Shown here one piece after another: positions 1 to 8,750 of a DNA stretch of 64,000 bases. The stretch covers positions 30,092-94,091 of the forward strand of contig NZ_JAVLBQ010000009.1 in NCBI RefSeq assembly GCF_031581265.1, written 5' to 3'. The translations under genes were made by a program, and so were the position numbers. The notes beneath the pieces are model-generated. The model did not search any database. It saw nothing but the letters and a program-made list of their open reading frames with translations, and was not told the DNA's origin. The number at the start of each line of letters is the position of its first letter. Position 1 is the stretch's first letter. This DNA comes from Gracilimonas sp031581265. GTDB taxonomy: Bacteria > Bacteroidota > Rhodothermia > Balneolales > Balneolaceae.

Positions 1-983
1 CCCTGGATGATTTGAAGTTTTTAGCACAGATTTTGAAAAAAGGAGTGAAGGCACGATACGCACAGGAGGGTTTTGTGCTGAATGAAGAAGAGTATGCTCC
101 GGGAACGCTAATCATCACCCGAAATGGGAATGAGCACCTTGGAGATGAATTCGATACGATTGTGAAAGATGAGGCAGGATTGCTGAACCGGGTATTGACA
201 CCTGTAGCCACCGGTTTTGTGGATTCCGGAAAAGATTTTGGTTCATCTGGAGTGCGATACATTGAAACTCCTAAAGTAGCACTTCTATCAGGAAGCGGAA
301 CAAGTTCTAATACCGTAGGACACATTTGGAACTACTTCGATCAGCAAATAGATTATCCCGTAAGCCTGATTAATGTAGATGATGTGAGTTCTGTGGATTG
401 GGATGATTATCACGTGCTGATATTACCGAGTGTATATGGTAGTGCATTTGGAGATAGTGAAATGGACACCATCACAAGCTGGGTGCGTAGCGGAGGCACG
501 TTAATTGCCGTTGATGGTGCCAATAATATGCTGGCCGGAAAGGATGGTTTTGATTTAGGCCGTAAAGAAAGCGAGGAAGCTGAAGAGGATGAAGACCCTG
601 AAGATAAGCTGGTTAAGTACGGGGAAGCTTCCCGCGAACGAGCAAAGTACATGAATGCCGGTTCCATCTTCGAAACGACCATGGATAATACTCATCCTTT
701 AGCTTTTGGATATGGAGAGGAGTACATGTCGCTAAAGCTCGGCTCCACAGCATTCGCTTACCTGGATAACGGCTGGAATGTAGGTGTAGCCAAAGAAGAA
801 GCACACCGAAGCGGTTTTGTGGGCAGTGAAGCTAAGAAAGATCTCGAAAACACTCTGTCGTTTGGCGTTCAAAACATGGGCCGAGGGCAGGTGGTTTATA
901 TGATCGATAATCCATTATTCCGTGGTTTCTGGCATAATGGGAAGCTTTTGTTTGGTAATGCGGTATTCTTTGTTGGGAATTGA
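1..983 (+). CDS. C-terminal part of a secreted M14-type zinc carboxypeptidase-like protein (5' end outside window)
   Basis: The reading frame is open from the first bases of the window, so only the C-terminal 326 or so residues are seen. The visible part has a Rossmann-like glutamine-amidotransferase-type fold signature (PKVALLSGSG, then YHVLILPSVYG, then SGGTLIAVDG). This domain is found at the C-terminus of large Bacteroidetes M14 carboxypeptidase-family proteins, where it follows the peptidase domain. The peptidase domain and its zinc ligands lie upstream and cannot be checked. An acidic insert of Glu/Asp repeats sits near residues 175-195 of the visible part. The gene is convergent with the asparagine-synthetase-like gene downstream. 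The family call rests on remembered domain architecture; another protein with a type-1 glutamine amidotransferase-like domain is possible. Confidence 0.6.
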   Translation, partial: LDDLKFLAQILKKGVKARYAQEGFVLNEEEYAPGTLIITRNGNEHLGDEFDTIVKDEAGLLNRVLTPVATGFVDSGKDFGSSGVRYIETPKVALLSGSGTSSNTVGHIWNYFDQQIDYPVSLINVDDVSSVDWDDYHVLILPSVYGSAFGDSEMDTITSWVRSGGTLIAVDGANNMLAGKDGFDLGRKESEEAEEDEDPEDKLVKYGEASRERAKYMNAGSIFETTMDNTHPLAFGYGEEYMSLKLGSTAFAYLDNGWNVGVAKEEAHRSGFVGSEAKKDLENTLSFGVQNMGRGQVVYMIDNPLFRGFWHNGKLLFGNAVFFVGN

Positions 984-989
984 TTTAAG

Positions 990-1035
990 GTGTTAAAGTG
1001 TTACGGTATAAAAATCAATCGTAACACGTTAACAC
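990..1035. terminator. Intergenic hairpin between convergent genes, related to the 8.1-kb hairpin
   Basis: A 16-nt left arm (990-1005) pairs with 1020-1035 with 15 of 16 matches and a 14-nt loop. It lies in the short gap between two convergent genes and may end transcription from both sides, although there is no clean T run. The arm sequence (GTGTTAAAGTGTTACG) uses the same words as the perfect hairpin at 8116-8164, so it is probably a copy of a dispersed repeat. Confidence 0.5.
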
Positions 1036-1056
1036 TGTAACACTAAAACACACACT

Positions 1057-2778
1057 TTAAATTCTGCGAAATACTTCAAATGCTAACCACCAGTTGAGTT
1101 CGCCGGCAAGCTTGGTGTTTTCTTCATCGTAAAACCCCCGGATCAAGTTGGTGATCTTCTTTTGATCATAGGGGGAATAATTTCGGACAGAACTTGAGTT
1201 GTGAAGGTCTCTGACATACGGCTCCAGCCGGTTCAAGAAATGGACCTGAAGCGTACTTTCATAAGATAACCCTGCTTTTTGTTTAAGTCGCATCCATAGT
1301 GCAGCGGGCACGTCCTTTAGCCAATATGGATAGGAGGTAGTGCCTTTTACTAAATTTACTTGCTGGAGTACCGGTGCATTTTTTTTGATAATTGCTCTAA
1401 GCAATTGCGCATTTTTGCGTTGTTTGATCGGAAGGTTCAACACTTGCTGAATGAGCTCGGGCTGTAGAAACGGCATATAATTAAAAAGCTCGGCATCAGA
1501 TCGGGATTGTTCCGGCCCGGCCCCGTTTGGTACCCGCGTGCGAATGGTAAAAAGATCCAACCAGTTTTCAACGCCTATATCTTTGGCTTCCGGCATAGCC
1601 TCAATTTCATGGGTGAGCTCTTCTTCGAATCCCTGAAGCATATGCTGATGTACTTCATCAGTGAAAATATCAGCCCGGTGTAAAAAGAGGTGAGGCATTA
1701 TGCGAGATATATTTTTTTCAAGGATAGCCTTTTTTTCCTTTAGCAATAAAGACACCATAAACCGTCGGCGTGCGATCTCTCCAAAACCACCATCTACAAC
1801 TGAAAGGGTTTCATTCCTGATATCATTATAAGCCTGAAGGGTGACCAAATGGGAAGGCGCAGCAGTAAATAAAACCTGCCCGACAAATTCCGGTAATTGA
1901 TGTTCTAAATCGGGAAGTTCAGGAATTGATTGTTCGAGAATTCGGTGCTTGCGATTAAAATGTGTATTTAGCTGTTGGACTGTATGTAGGTCGGGGTGCT
2001 GTTCTTCGGCAAAGGTATGAAGCCCCCAGTTGGCCTCCGGTTTTTTGAGGAGAGTGGCAAACAGTACCCGGGAATCCAGTCCGCCGGAAAGACCCAACGA
2101 TAATTCCCGATCCTGTTCTAAGGGAAGAGAAGTAAAGTGAAAAAGCCCATCTTCAAACTCTTGGGCAGAGGTTTGCTTCTTAGCGTATGTCCACCGCCGG
2201 TTACTAATTTTATTGTTATTAGGGGTGATGGAGGCATATCCACCCTGCGATAATCGATTCACCCCGTGTAAAAAACTATCATTCGAAAACTGATTAATTG
2301 CTAACCACCGGCTCCCAAATTTTTCCCAGTCAATATCAACTTCCGAAATCAGCTTTTTGATCCAGTCCAGGCGTGTTGAAAATAGTGTGTAGCCATTACC
2401 TTCATAAATAAAAATATTCCGCAATCCCAATTGATCGGTGAAGAGCTCTAGCCGGTCATCATTCCATTTGGCAACAGCAAAATGTCCATTCATTGCAGAT
2501 AAGTTTCGGGGATCTGTACTTTCTTCCTCAAGGATACGTTCCCAGTCATTATGCTGAAAAATACTCGTTGCACTCTGTTGGCGACCAATACCAATTCCGC
2601 ATGTAACCCATCCTTTTGAGTCCTCCAACTCAGACTGAAAAAATGATGTAGAAGAATGTCCCCCGGCAGTTATAAATAAGTTCTCGTTTTCAACTGAAAA
2701 GGAAGAATTGCTGCAAAGATTCCGGAGTTGTTTTCGCAGTGGGGGATTAACTCCATGAATGCCTGCAAACCATCCCAT
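1057..2778 (-). CDS. Asparagine synthetase B-like protein lacking the glutaminase cysteine
   Basis: The protein (573 aa) has the two-domain layout of asparagine synthetase B: an N-terminal Ntn-type domain (about residues 1-190) and a C-terminal ATP-pyrophosphatase domain with the PP-loop SGGLDSR near residue 230 and a conserved-looking VDGGFGEIARRR segment. Class II amidotransferases need Cys at position 2, but this protein begins MGWFAG, so the nucleophile is missing and it should not hydrolyse glutamine. It may use ammonia, or may catalyse a different amide or lactam-type ligation. It overlaps the upstream TPR lipoprotein gene by one base (TAATG), so the two are probably co-translated. The substrate is unknown. 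The family is clear, the function is not. Confidence 0.75.
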   Translation of the reverse strand: MGWFAGIHGVNPPLRKQLRNLCSNSSFSVENENLFITAGGHSSTSFFQSELEDSKGWVTCGIGIGRQQSATSIFQHNDWERILEEESTDPRNLSAMNGHFAVAKWNDDRLELFTDQLGLRNIFIYEGNGYTLFSTRLDWIKKLISEVDIDWEKFGSRWLAINQFSNDSFLHGVNRLSQGGYASITPNNNKISNRRWTYAKKQTSAQEFEDGLFHFTSLPLEQDRELSLGLSGGLDSRVLFATLLKKPEANWGLHTFAEEQHPDLHTVQQLNTHFNRKHRILEQSIPELPDLEHQLPEFVGQVLFTAAPSHLVTLQAYNDIRNETLSVVDGGFGEIARRRFMVSLLLKEKKAILEKNISRIMPHLFLHRADIFTDEVHQHMLQGFEEELTHEIEAMPEAKDIGVENWLDLFTIRTRVPNGAGPEQSRSDAELFNYMPFLQPELIQQVLNLPIKQRKNAQLLRAIIKKNAPVLQQVNLVKGTTSYPYWLKDVPAALWMRLKQKAGLSYESTLQVHFLNRLEPYVRDLHNSSSVRNYSPYDQKKITNLIRGFYDEENTKLAGELNWWLAFEVFRRI

Positions 2779-3713
2779 TAATTTCGGGCAAGTTCAGCTT
2801 CACTGGCAATGTATCCAAAAGCAGCCCAGTTGTCTCCCTCATAAACCTGAGACCAAATTTCCCGGGCCCGGTCATCTCGCCCGTTGATATCATGCCAAAA
2901 GCCAAGTCCATAGCCAAGGGTGGCATTATCCAGTTCTGAGTTTTCTTCTGATAGCAAATCTTCGGGGGTAAAGACTCCTTTAAAAACCATCAGAAGTTCA
3001 TGGTAGCTGGTGTTTTCGATTAATTCTAAATTTGGGCTGACGGTTTCCAATAAATTACCGGCTTCCATATCGCGGCCCAGTTTACGGAGTGTCATGTATT
3101 TCCAATAGAGAAAAGCCACCCGCATATCATCATTATCAGCAATTTGAAGGCCATTATCGTAGGCGAGATTAGCCTGATCAAATTCGCCTTTCAAATAATG
3201 AGCTAAGCCCAAATGATACCAAGTGTTGGTTTGTAGTGAACTCAGCGGTTGGTTCTGTGCATTGGGTAGTCCGTCTTGCTCTACGACATCATCGGTTCCT
3301 TCAAAAAGTTGGGCAGCCTTTTGAAAATCATTGATGGCAAGATCAAATGCTCTGAGTGTAATATATCGATGTCCCCGGTGGCGATATAATCTCGGTTCTT
3401 CGGGAAATTCAATAATAGCCGATGAAAGCTGAATGATGGCCTCACGATAATCCCCAAAATAAGCTGTTTTTCTTGCTTCCCAAATGTAGCTGTCCACCGG
3501 GCGATTTTCTTCAAGAGCCAAAGCACTCAGTGAATCAATTCGGTTGACCATAGGTTCGGGAAGCGAGTCAATTTCAGTGTACAGGGTATCTTCCAGCAAT
3601 GAAATTGTTTGAGTATGTTGAGGAAGATCCTCGAAGCGGGTCGTTTCATCTTGCGGCTGACAAGCCAGCATGAGTAGTGAAAGAGCTAAAAAAGAAAGTA
3701 ATAGATTTTTCAT
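2778..3713 (-). CDS. TPR-containing lipoprotein
   Basis: This is a 311-aa protein with a lipoprotein signal peptide: a basic start (MKNLLLSFLALSLLMLAC) with the lipobox Cys at residue 18. It should be anchored in the cell envelope. The body holds several tetratricopeptide-like helical repeats, for example in the RLYRHRGHRYITLRAFDLA and TWYHLGLAHYLKGEFDQA segments. TPR domains hold protein partners and give no enzyme function. Its stop codon overlaps the start of the asparagine-synthetase-like gene, so the two form a translationally coupled pair. Whether the two products interact cannot be told from sequence, because one should be in the envelope and the other in the cytoplasm. Confidence 0.75.
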   Translation of the reverse strand: MKNLLLSFLALSLLMLACQPQDETTRFEDLPQHTQTISLLEDTLYTEIDSLPEPMVNRIDSLSALALEENRPVDSYIWEARKTAYFGDYREAIIQLSSAIIEFPEEPRLYRHRGHRYITLRAFDLAINDFQKAAQLFEGTDDVVEQDGLPNAQNQPLSSLQTNTWYHLGLAHYLKGEFDQANLAYDNGLQIADNDDMRVAFLYWKYMTLRKLGRDMEAGNLLETVSPNLELIENTSYHELLMVFKGVFTPEDLLSEENSELDNATLGYGLGFWHDINGRDDRAREIWSQVYEGDNWAAFGYIASEAELARN

Positions 3714-3834
3714 GAATATCGGAGGCTAATTTGTGTAATGAACATCTTTTGGAATATATAGTTTTTAGAAGCTCATTTCTTATTGTCTTTATTCTCGGTG
3801 TGTAGCTCACCTTCGGGGAGGTTGAGTAATGGTC

Positions 3835-4011
3835 TGGTTGCTCGAATTCATCGACCCCTTTCTGTCTTTCCCCTTCAACAAGGGGAAAGGACGCTTTTGT
3901 GTGTATGGGATGCCTGAAATTAAAATGTCAAAAATCCATCTTTCCGCTCGGTGTGAATAGGATAAAATAAATTGATTTGATGAGAGCGGGGTGATGGATG
4001 GGTTTGGGGGC
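3835..4011 (+). repeat. 177-bp two-hairpin dispersed repeat, copy 1
   Basis: This stretch is repeated in the same orientation at 18143-18318 with high identity. It holds a perfect 10-bp hairpin with a 4-nt loop (3866-3875 with 3880-3889) and a second stem of 16 nt with 13 pairs (3934-3949 with 3984-3999). No gene is convincing inside it; the short open frame on the minus strand is a by-product of the repeat. The conserved structure suggests a mobile non-autonomous or REP-like element. The rest of the 3714-4541 gap is AT-rich and contains the separate elements listed next. Confidence 0.8.
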
Positions 4012-4066
4012 AAGAGGAGTTTTATGAGAGTTGGATTAGGTATGATGACGGTATAACTTATGTTTC

Positions 4067-4120
4067 CGTGGTCATCCGCCTGATCCGTGTCATCCGCGTT
4101 CTATTCGGTGGGTTTATCAG
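4067..4120 (+). repeat. Short dispersed repeat (ATCCGC-rich), copy 1
   Basis: The phrase TCATCCGCCTGATCCGTG followed by TCATCCGCGTT occurs here and again in slightly changed form at 4411-4446 (GATCCGCTTGATCTGTG, then TAATCCGCGTT). A partial copy (AATCCGCGTTC) lies at 33030, just past another repeat. These look like short interspersed repeats with no coding function. Confidence 0.5.
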
Positions 4121-4154
4121 GATCAAACAACTTTTATCTGATATCGAACTTGTT

Positions 4155-4345
4155 CATTTTTTCTTGATAAAAAACGAACCAAAAAAATCAAGGCGGTCGA
4201 AAAAAGTGCTAAAGTTGACTGCATTCCGCTAAAATAAACTGAAGCTCCATCACCAATTGTTATCGCTTCTTAGTTTATCAGCGGAACAGTATATTTTTTA
4301 ACGCTTCATTTCGTCATCTTTTATACGCTCTTTTTTCTAAGGCCG
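4155..4345. repeat. Structured intergenic element with two inverted repeats
   Basis: An outer CTTGAT/ATCAAG inverted pair (4163-4168 and 4187-4192) encloses A-rich sequence. A second, longer inverted repeat (4224-4245 with 4265-4286) has matching TTCCGCT, TAAACT and GAAGC blocks on each side. No open frame of note is present. The element resembles dispersed structured repeats of Bacteroidetes genomes, but that is memory, not a search result. It could be a mobile repeat or an RNA-level structure. No second copy was seen in this window. Confidence 0.45.
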
Positions 4346-4506
4346 AAGGAGGGGCTGACTTTTTCTAAGTTATAAGATGATAGATATAGTTTACATCTTG
4401 AACTTCTCAGCGATGATCCGCTTGATCTGTGTAATCCGCGTTTCAATACGTTGGTGTTAATGGATAGAGTATAAATGAAGGAGTGCCAATAACGAACTTT
4501 AAATTG

Positions 4507-4543
4507 GATATTGAATATTCATCTGTTCGATATTCAATATTCT
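4507..4543. repeat. Palindromic repeat abutting the smc stop codon
   Basis: A palindromic unit built from GATATTGAATATTC and GATATTCAATATTC, with the spacer ATCTGTTC, lies immediately downstream of smc and touches its stop codon. A near-identical copy in opposite orientation is at 23195-23229. A related half-unit (AATATCGAATATTG) appears at about 8827-8840 upstream of frr. It is a short REP-like repeat and may act as a terminator or 3' stabilising hairpin for smc. Confidence 0.65.
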
Positions 4544-7500
4544 ATAACACGTCTTCTACTTCATCTAATTTCACCCCAACAAGGCGCGAAATTCCGGTTT
4601 CCGGCATCGTTACCCCATACATCATCTCCGCCTTGCTCATAGTCTTTTTGTTGTGCGTGATGATGATAAACTGCGTGTCTTCACTGAAATTTTTAATCAT
4701 CTTGGCGAAGCGCTCGATGTTGGCATCATCAAGCGGGGCGTCTACCTCATCCAATACACAAAACGGGGAAGGTTTGACCAGGTAGATAGCAAAAAGGAGT
4801 GCAATGGCCGTTAGCGTTTTTTCTCCCCCGGAAAGCTGTGAAATGCCGGAAGGACGTTTACCCCGTGGCTGAGCTTTAATCTCAATTCGAGCCTCCAGCG
4901 GATCTTCAACATCCTGCTCAATCAGCAAGTCGCAGTAGTCATCTTCTTCAAAAAGGGTTTTAAATACCTGCTGAAAGTTAACACGGATTTTCTCGAACGT
5001 TTCATTGAAGCGCTTCGTAGCCGTTTCATTAATCTCATCAATCGTTTCGAGGAGTTGCTCTTCAGATTCCGTCAAATCCTGAATCTGCTCTTCATAAAAA
5101 TCGAGTCGTTCTTTTTCCTCTTTATACTCTTCGATGGCCAGCGGATTCACTTCCCCGATGCTATTCATCTTTTGCTTGAGCCAGCTGATACGTTCTTTCG
5201 CTTCTTCCGGCGTTTTGTCTTCGGGAAGTTCACCGGTTACTTGCTTCATCAGGATGCCATAGGTTTCCCAAATGTGATCGGATAATGCCTGACTCTGCAT
5301 CTCCATTTTTTCACTAGCCATATCGAGATGGTGAACCAATTCCATATTCACCTCTTTGCGGCGGCGGACTTCCTTCAGTTCTTTTTCAATTTCATTGATC
5401 TTACCGCGCTGTTTGGCTGCGGCCTCTTCGGCTTTTTCGAGGGCTTCATCAGCTTCTTTTTTAGCCTTTTTATTGGTGGTTACGTTTTCCTCCAATTCCT
5501 CAATTCTGCCATTCAGCGTTTCGATGCGTTCTTTACTTTCTTTAGTCGAAGTTTTTCGGTTTTCAATGCGCGACTTTACATTCTCAATACCCGTCTCAGC
5601 CCGCTGCACATCTCGCTCCAGGTTTTCGACTTTATTTTTGAGATCCTGGTGTTTGAGCTGTGTGTCGTTGTACCGGCTTTGGGCTATGGACCGTTCATCT
5701 TCCAGCGTTTCGAGAAGCTCTTTTTTCTCCTGCTGCTTTTCATCCAGCCCCAGCATTTTTTGCTGCAATTCTTTTTGTTTGGGCTGAATGGAGTCAAGCT
5801 CTTCCTGGGCGGTTCCCTCGCTGCTTTTGAGGTTATCTTTACGATTAACCAATTCGCCAATGTTCTTTTGATATACCTGAATTTTAGAGCTCAAGCTGTG
5901 CTGTTGTTGCTCCAGTCGGCGGACTTCCTGCTCTTTCTCTTTCAGGGTCTGACTGAGTTTGCCGATATCCAGTTTCTCATATTTCTCAACGATTTGCTGA
6001 AGGTAGTTTTCCAGTTTGGATATTTCTTTGGAAGTTTTAGCCTCTTCCTTTTCCAGTTTCTCAATTTTATCCTTTAGTCCAACCCGGATGCCCGCATTCT
6101 TTTTCTTACTTCCACTTTGAAAAAACTTGGTTTTAGTGACTACTTCGCCATCATAAGTAACCCCTACGATACCATCCTTTTTCTTGGTTTCAGCATAGGC
6201 ATCTTCGACTGAATCAAAAACCATAACATTGCCAAGTAGCAATTGCTTCAGCGCAGAATATTCGCGTTTCGACTTCACCGCGTCAAACAAACCCCCATCC
6301 TTTACCGGATACGTAGCAGCTAACTGATCGAGCGGGATAAAAGTAGCTCGCCCTTTTTTATTTTCTTTGAGGATCTTTGCTGCACGTTGGGCTTCATCCA
6401 GAGATTTTACGACTACAAAATTAAGGACATCTCCCAGTACAGCTTCCAGCGCCACGGCATGCTTTTGATCGGTATCAAAGATCTCTGACACCGTAGTCAT
6501 ATCTTTGAAATCAAAGCGATGATTTTCGATCAGGTATTTGACACTTCCGGGAAAGGCTTCATTGGAACTTGCCAAGTCATTCATTAATCGTATTTCAGAC
6601 TCCAGAGATTCTTTCTTGCTCTGAAGCGTACGAAGTTCATCCTTAATCTCATTCTGCTTATCGGCAAACTGCTCCCGTTTTTCACGGGCGGTTTCAAGTT
6701 CTTCTTCCAGCTCATCGCGCTCTATAACCAGATTATCGAGCTTTTTTTCAATCAGGCCCTGCTCCCCGTTCATGTTGTCGATCTCGTCATTCAGATCTAC
6801 AATTTCATCATTGATACGTGCGAGGTCACCCTCAGTATTCTCAAGCCGACTCTCAATTTTAATTCGCTTGGTTTGAAGCTGATTCAGTTCATTATTGGTA
6901 GCACTCAACTCAACTTCAATTTCATACAATTCACTGCGTTCGCGATTATACTGCTGCTGAATTTGTCCGTATTTCTTCTTCGAATCTTCGAGCGCTTTCT
7001 CCGATTTAGCCAGTTCATCATCAAAGCCTTCCAGTTTGGCTCGGCTCGAATCCAATAACTCCGTAAGCTCTTCTAAATCCTTTTCACCCTGCTCAATATC
7101 CTTAGCATATCCTTTGATGACCTTCTTCTCATTCTCAATTTTTTCCTTGGTGATACGAAGATTGGTATCGGCTTCCCGAATGGCGTTATGGAGCTGACTT
7201 ACCCGGCGCTGAGCTTCTGCCTGCTGACGTTCTTTTTCAACCAGTTCGGCGCGTGCTTTTTCATCATTTTCTTCAAGCTCTTCAATGCTTTTGGTAATTT
7301 CTTTCTTCTCTTTGTCGGCATTGGTGATCCGCTCTTTCAGTGGCTCCAGCTCGTCCTTAATTTTATTGAACTCGTGGAGGGTGAGCGCTTTATCAAGGAT
7401 TTCAAGCTCATCTTTAAAAACCTTGGCCTTTTCAGCTTTCTCGGCTTGTCGTTCCAGCGAACGGGCTTTTTTACGAAGTTCTACCAGTAAATCATCAACG

Positions 7501-8069
7501 CGTTGTAAGTCTTTTCTTGTGTACTCCAGTTTTCGCAGGGTTTTTTTGCGCTGTTCTTTGTATTTGGTGACCCCTGCCGCTTCTTCAAACAATCGTCGTC
7601 GATCGTTGTTTTTATCATTTAGAATTTCCTCTACCATTTTGAGCTCAATCACCGAATAGGCATCTGAGCCCATCCCGGTATCCATAAACAGCTCCATGAT
7701 ATCCTTCAACCTGCAAGTAGTTCCGTTTATAAGATATTCACTGTCGCCGGAGCGATAGAGTCGGCGAGAAATGGTTACTTCGCTGTATTCAATAGGGAGA
7801 ATGCCTTGGTCATTTACAAAAGTGAGCGACACCTCAGCCATACCCAGCGCTTTTTTCTGAGCCGTGCCGTTGAAGATGACGTTGCTCATTGCGGAAGATC
7901 GAAGTAAGGAAGGACGCTGCTCCCCCAAAACCCAACGCAGTGCATCCACAATATTAGATTTACCACACCCATTCGGCCCCACAATAGAAGTAATGCCGCT
8001 ATCAAACTTTACCTTCGTTTTATGAGCAAAGCTTTTAAACCCTTGTAATTCAAGTTCGGATATATACAT
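4542..8069 (-). CDS. smc: Chromosome segregation ATPase SMC
   Basis: The 1175-aa protein has the full SMC plan. The N-terminal head carries Walker A GPNGCGKSN at residues 31-39. Two long coiled coils surround a hinge at about residues 500-680 (start SNEAFPGSVKYLIE). The C-terminal head has the ABC signature LSGGEK at about 1079 and Walker B FCVLDEVDAPLDD near 1103-1115. Length is normal for bacterial SMC. It organises and compacts replicated chromosomes, usually with ScpA and ScpB, neither of which is in this window. The gene lies downstream of frr on the same strand, separated by 111 bp that hold a strong hairpin. A palindromic repeat touches its stop codon. Confidence 0.97.
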   Translation of the reverse strand: MYISELELQGFKSFAHKTKVKFDSGITSIVGPNGCGKSNIVDALRWVLGEQRPSLLRSSAMSNVIFNGTAQKKALGMAEVSLTFVNDQGILPIEYSEVTISRRLYRSGDSEYLINGTTCRLKDIMELFMDTGMGSDAYSVIELKMVEEILNDKNNDRRRLFEEAAGVTKYKEQRKKTLRKLEYTRKDLQRVDDLLVELRKKARSLERQAEKAEKAKVFKDELEILDKALTLHEFNKIKDELEPLKERITNADKEKKEITKSIEELEENDEKARAELVEKERQQAEAQRRVSQLHNAIREADTNLRITKEKIENEKKVIKGYAKDIEQGEKDLEELTELLDSSRAKLEGFDDELAKSEKALEDSKKKYGQIQQQYNRERSELYEIEVELSATNNELNQLQTKRIKIESRLENTEGDLARINDEIVDLNDEIDNMNGEQGLIEKKLDNLVIERDELEEELETAREKREQFADKQNEIKDELRTLQSKKESLESEIRLMNDLASSNEAFPGSVKYLIENHRFDFKDMTTVSEIFDTDQKHAVALEAVLGDVLNFVVVKSLDEAQRAAKILKENKKGRATFIPLDQLAATYPVKDGGLFDAVKSKREYSALKQLLLGNVMVFDSVEDAYAETKKKDGIVGVTYDGEVVTKTKFFQSGSKKKNAGIRVGLKDKIEKLEKEEAKTSKEISKLENYLQQIVEKYEKLDIGKLSQTLKEKEQEVRRLEQQQHSLSSKIQVYQKNIGELVNRKDNLKSSEGTAQEELDSIQPKQKELQQKMLGLDEKQQEKKELLETLEDERSIAQSRYNDTQLKHQDLKNKVENLERDVQRAETGIENVKSRIENRKTSTKESKERIETLNGRIEELEENVTTNKKAKKEADEALEKAEEAAAKQRGKINEIEKELKEVRRRKEVNMELVHHLDMASEKMEMQSQALSDHIWETYGILMKQVTGELPEDKTPEEAKERISWLKQKMNSIGEVNPLAIEEYKEEKERLDFYEEQIQDLTESEEQLLETIDEINETATKRFNETFEKIRVNFQQVFKTLFEEDDYCDLLIEQDVEDPLEARIEIKAQPRGKRPSGISQLSGGEKTLTAIALLFAIYLVKPSPFCVLDEVDAPLDDANIERFAKMIKNFSEDTQFIIITHNKKTMSKAEMMYGVTMPETGISRLVGVKLDEVEDVL

Positions 8070-8091
8070 GGATGGTGTTACGGTGTTTGAA

Positions 8092-8164
8092 GTGCTAAAG
8101 TGCTAAAGTGCTAAAGTGTTACGGTGTTAAGGTGATGCAAGGAAAAACCTTAACACCGTAACAC
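8092..8164. repeat. 8-bp tandem repeat plus perfect 18-bp hairpin between frr and smc
   Basis: GTGCTAAA is repeated three times in tandem (8092-8115). It runs directly into a perfect 18-bp inverted repeat (8116-8133 with 8147-8164, 13-nt loop). The stem words GTGTTACGG and TGTTAAGGT are also found in the hairpin at 990-1035. On the minus strand it lies between the frr stop and the smc start, so it could attenuate smc transcription or simply be a mobile repeat. Confidence 0.7.
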
Positions 8165-8180
8165 CTAAACACGGTAATAC

Positions 8181-8750
8181 CTACACCGTCATTATTTCTT
8201 TTTCTTTTTTCTCGAGGAGTTCATCAACTCTGGCCGTGTACTTATCCGTTAATTCCTGAATAAGATCTTCGGCTTCGAACTTAGAGTCCTCAGAGAGGGA
8301 TTCTTTTTCGACTGTTTTTTTGATGGCGTCGTTGGCATCCCTTCGAGAGTTACGGATACTGATCTTGGCGTTTTCTGCAATGTCTTTGGAGTGTTTGACG
8401 AGTTCCTTACGTCGCTCTTCCGTTAATACAGGCAGAGGGATTAAAATGCGTTCCCCATCATTATTTGGGTTGAGACCAAGACCGGCAGACATTATTGCCT
8501 TTTCGATATCCTCCATTCCGGAGCGATCATAGGGCTGAACGATCAGGAGTCGTGCTTCGGGGGCACTCACATTGGCCAGTTGCTGAAGGGGCGTTTGTGA
8601 ACCGTAATATTCCACTTTAATACCCTCTAAAAGGGCAGGATTTGCTTTTCCCGCACGAACGTGAGACAACTCCTTTTTAAAATACTTGGTGGCTTCATCC
8701 ATATGAAGCTCAGCTTCGTCGATAATTTCCTGTAATTCTTCCGATATCAT
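8181..8750 (-). CDS. frr: Ribosome recycling factor
   Basis: The 189-aa product matches ribosome recycling factor in length and in its hallmark segments: KKELSHVRAGKANPALLEGI near residues 25-44, VQPYD near 90, and the C-terminal ELTDKYTARVDELLEKKEKE helix. RRF works with EF-G in the cytoplasm to split post-termination ribosomes. In most bacteria frr follows pyrH, but here the upstream side is a 327-bp gap and a divergent gene, so the usual pyrH-frr pair is broken. smc follows on the same strand. Confidence 0.97.
   Translation of the reverse strand: MISEELQEIIDEAELHMDEATKYFKKELSHVRAGKANPALLEGIKVEYYGSQTPLQQLANVSAPEARLLIVQPYDRSGMEDIEKAIMSAGLGLNPNNDGERILIPLPVLTEERRKELVKHSKDIAENAKISIRNSRRDANDAIKKTVEKESLSEDSKFEAEDLIQELTDKYTARVDELLEKKEKEIMTV

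Noticed and set aside
3807..4013. 68-codon minus-strand open frame
   Set aside because: It is created by the two-hairpin repeat; the same frame recurs in the second copy at 18085-18393.
5328..6077. 249-codon plus-strand open frame, very Phe/Leu-rich
   Set aside because: It is antisense to the smc coiled coil; the odd composition is the mirror of Glu/Lys-rich codons.
8092..8115. Possible CRISPR-like tandem repeat
   Set aside because: The units are only 8 bp and directly adjacent with no spacers; no cas genes are present.
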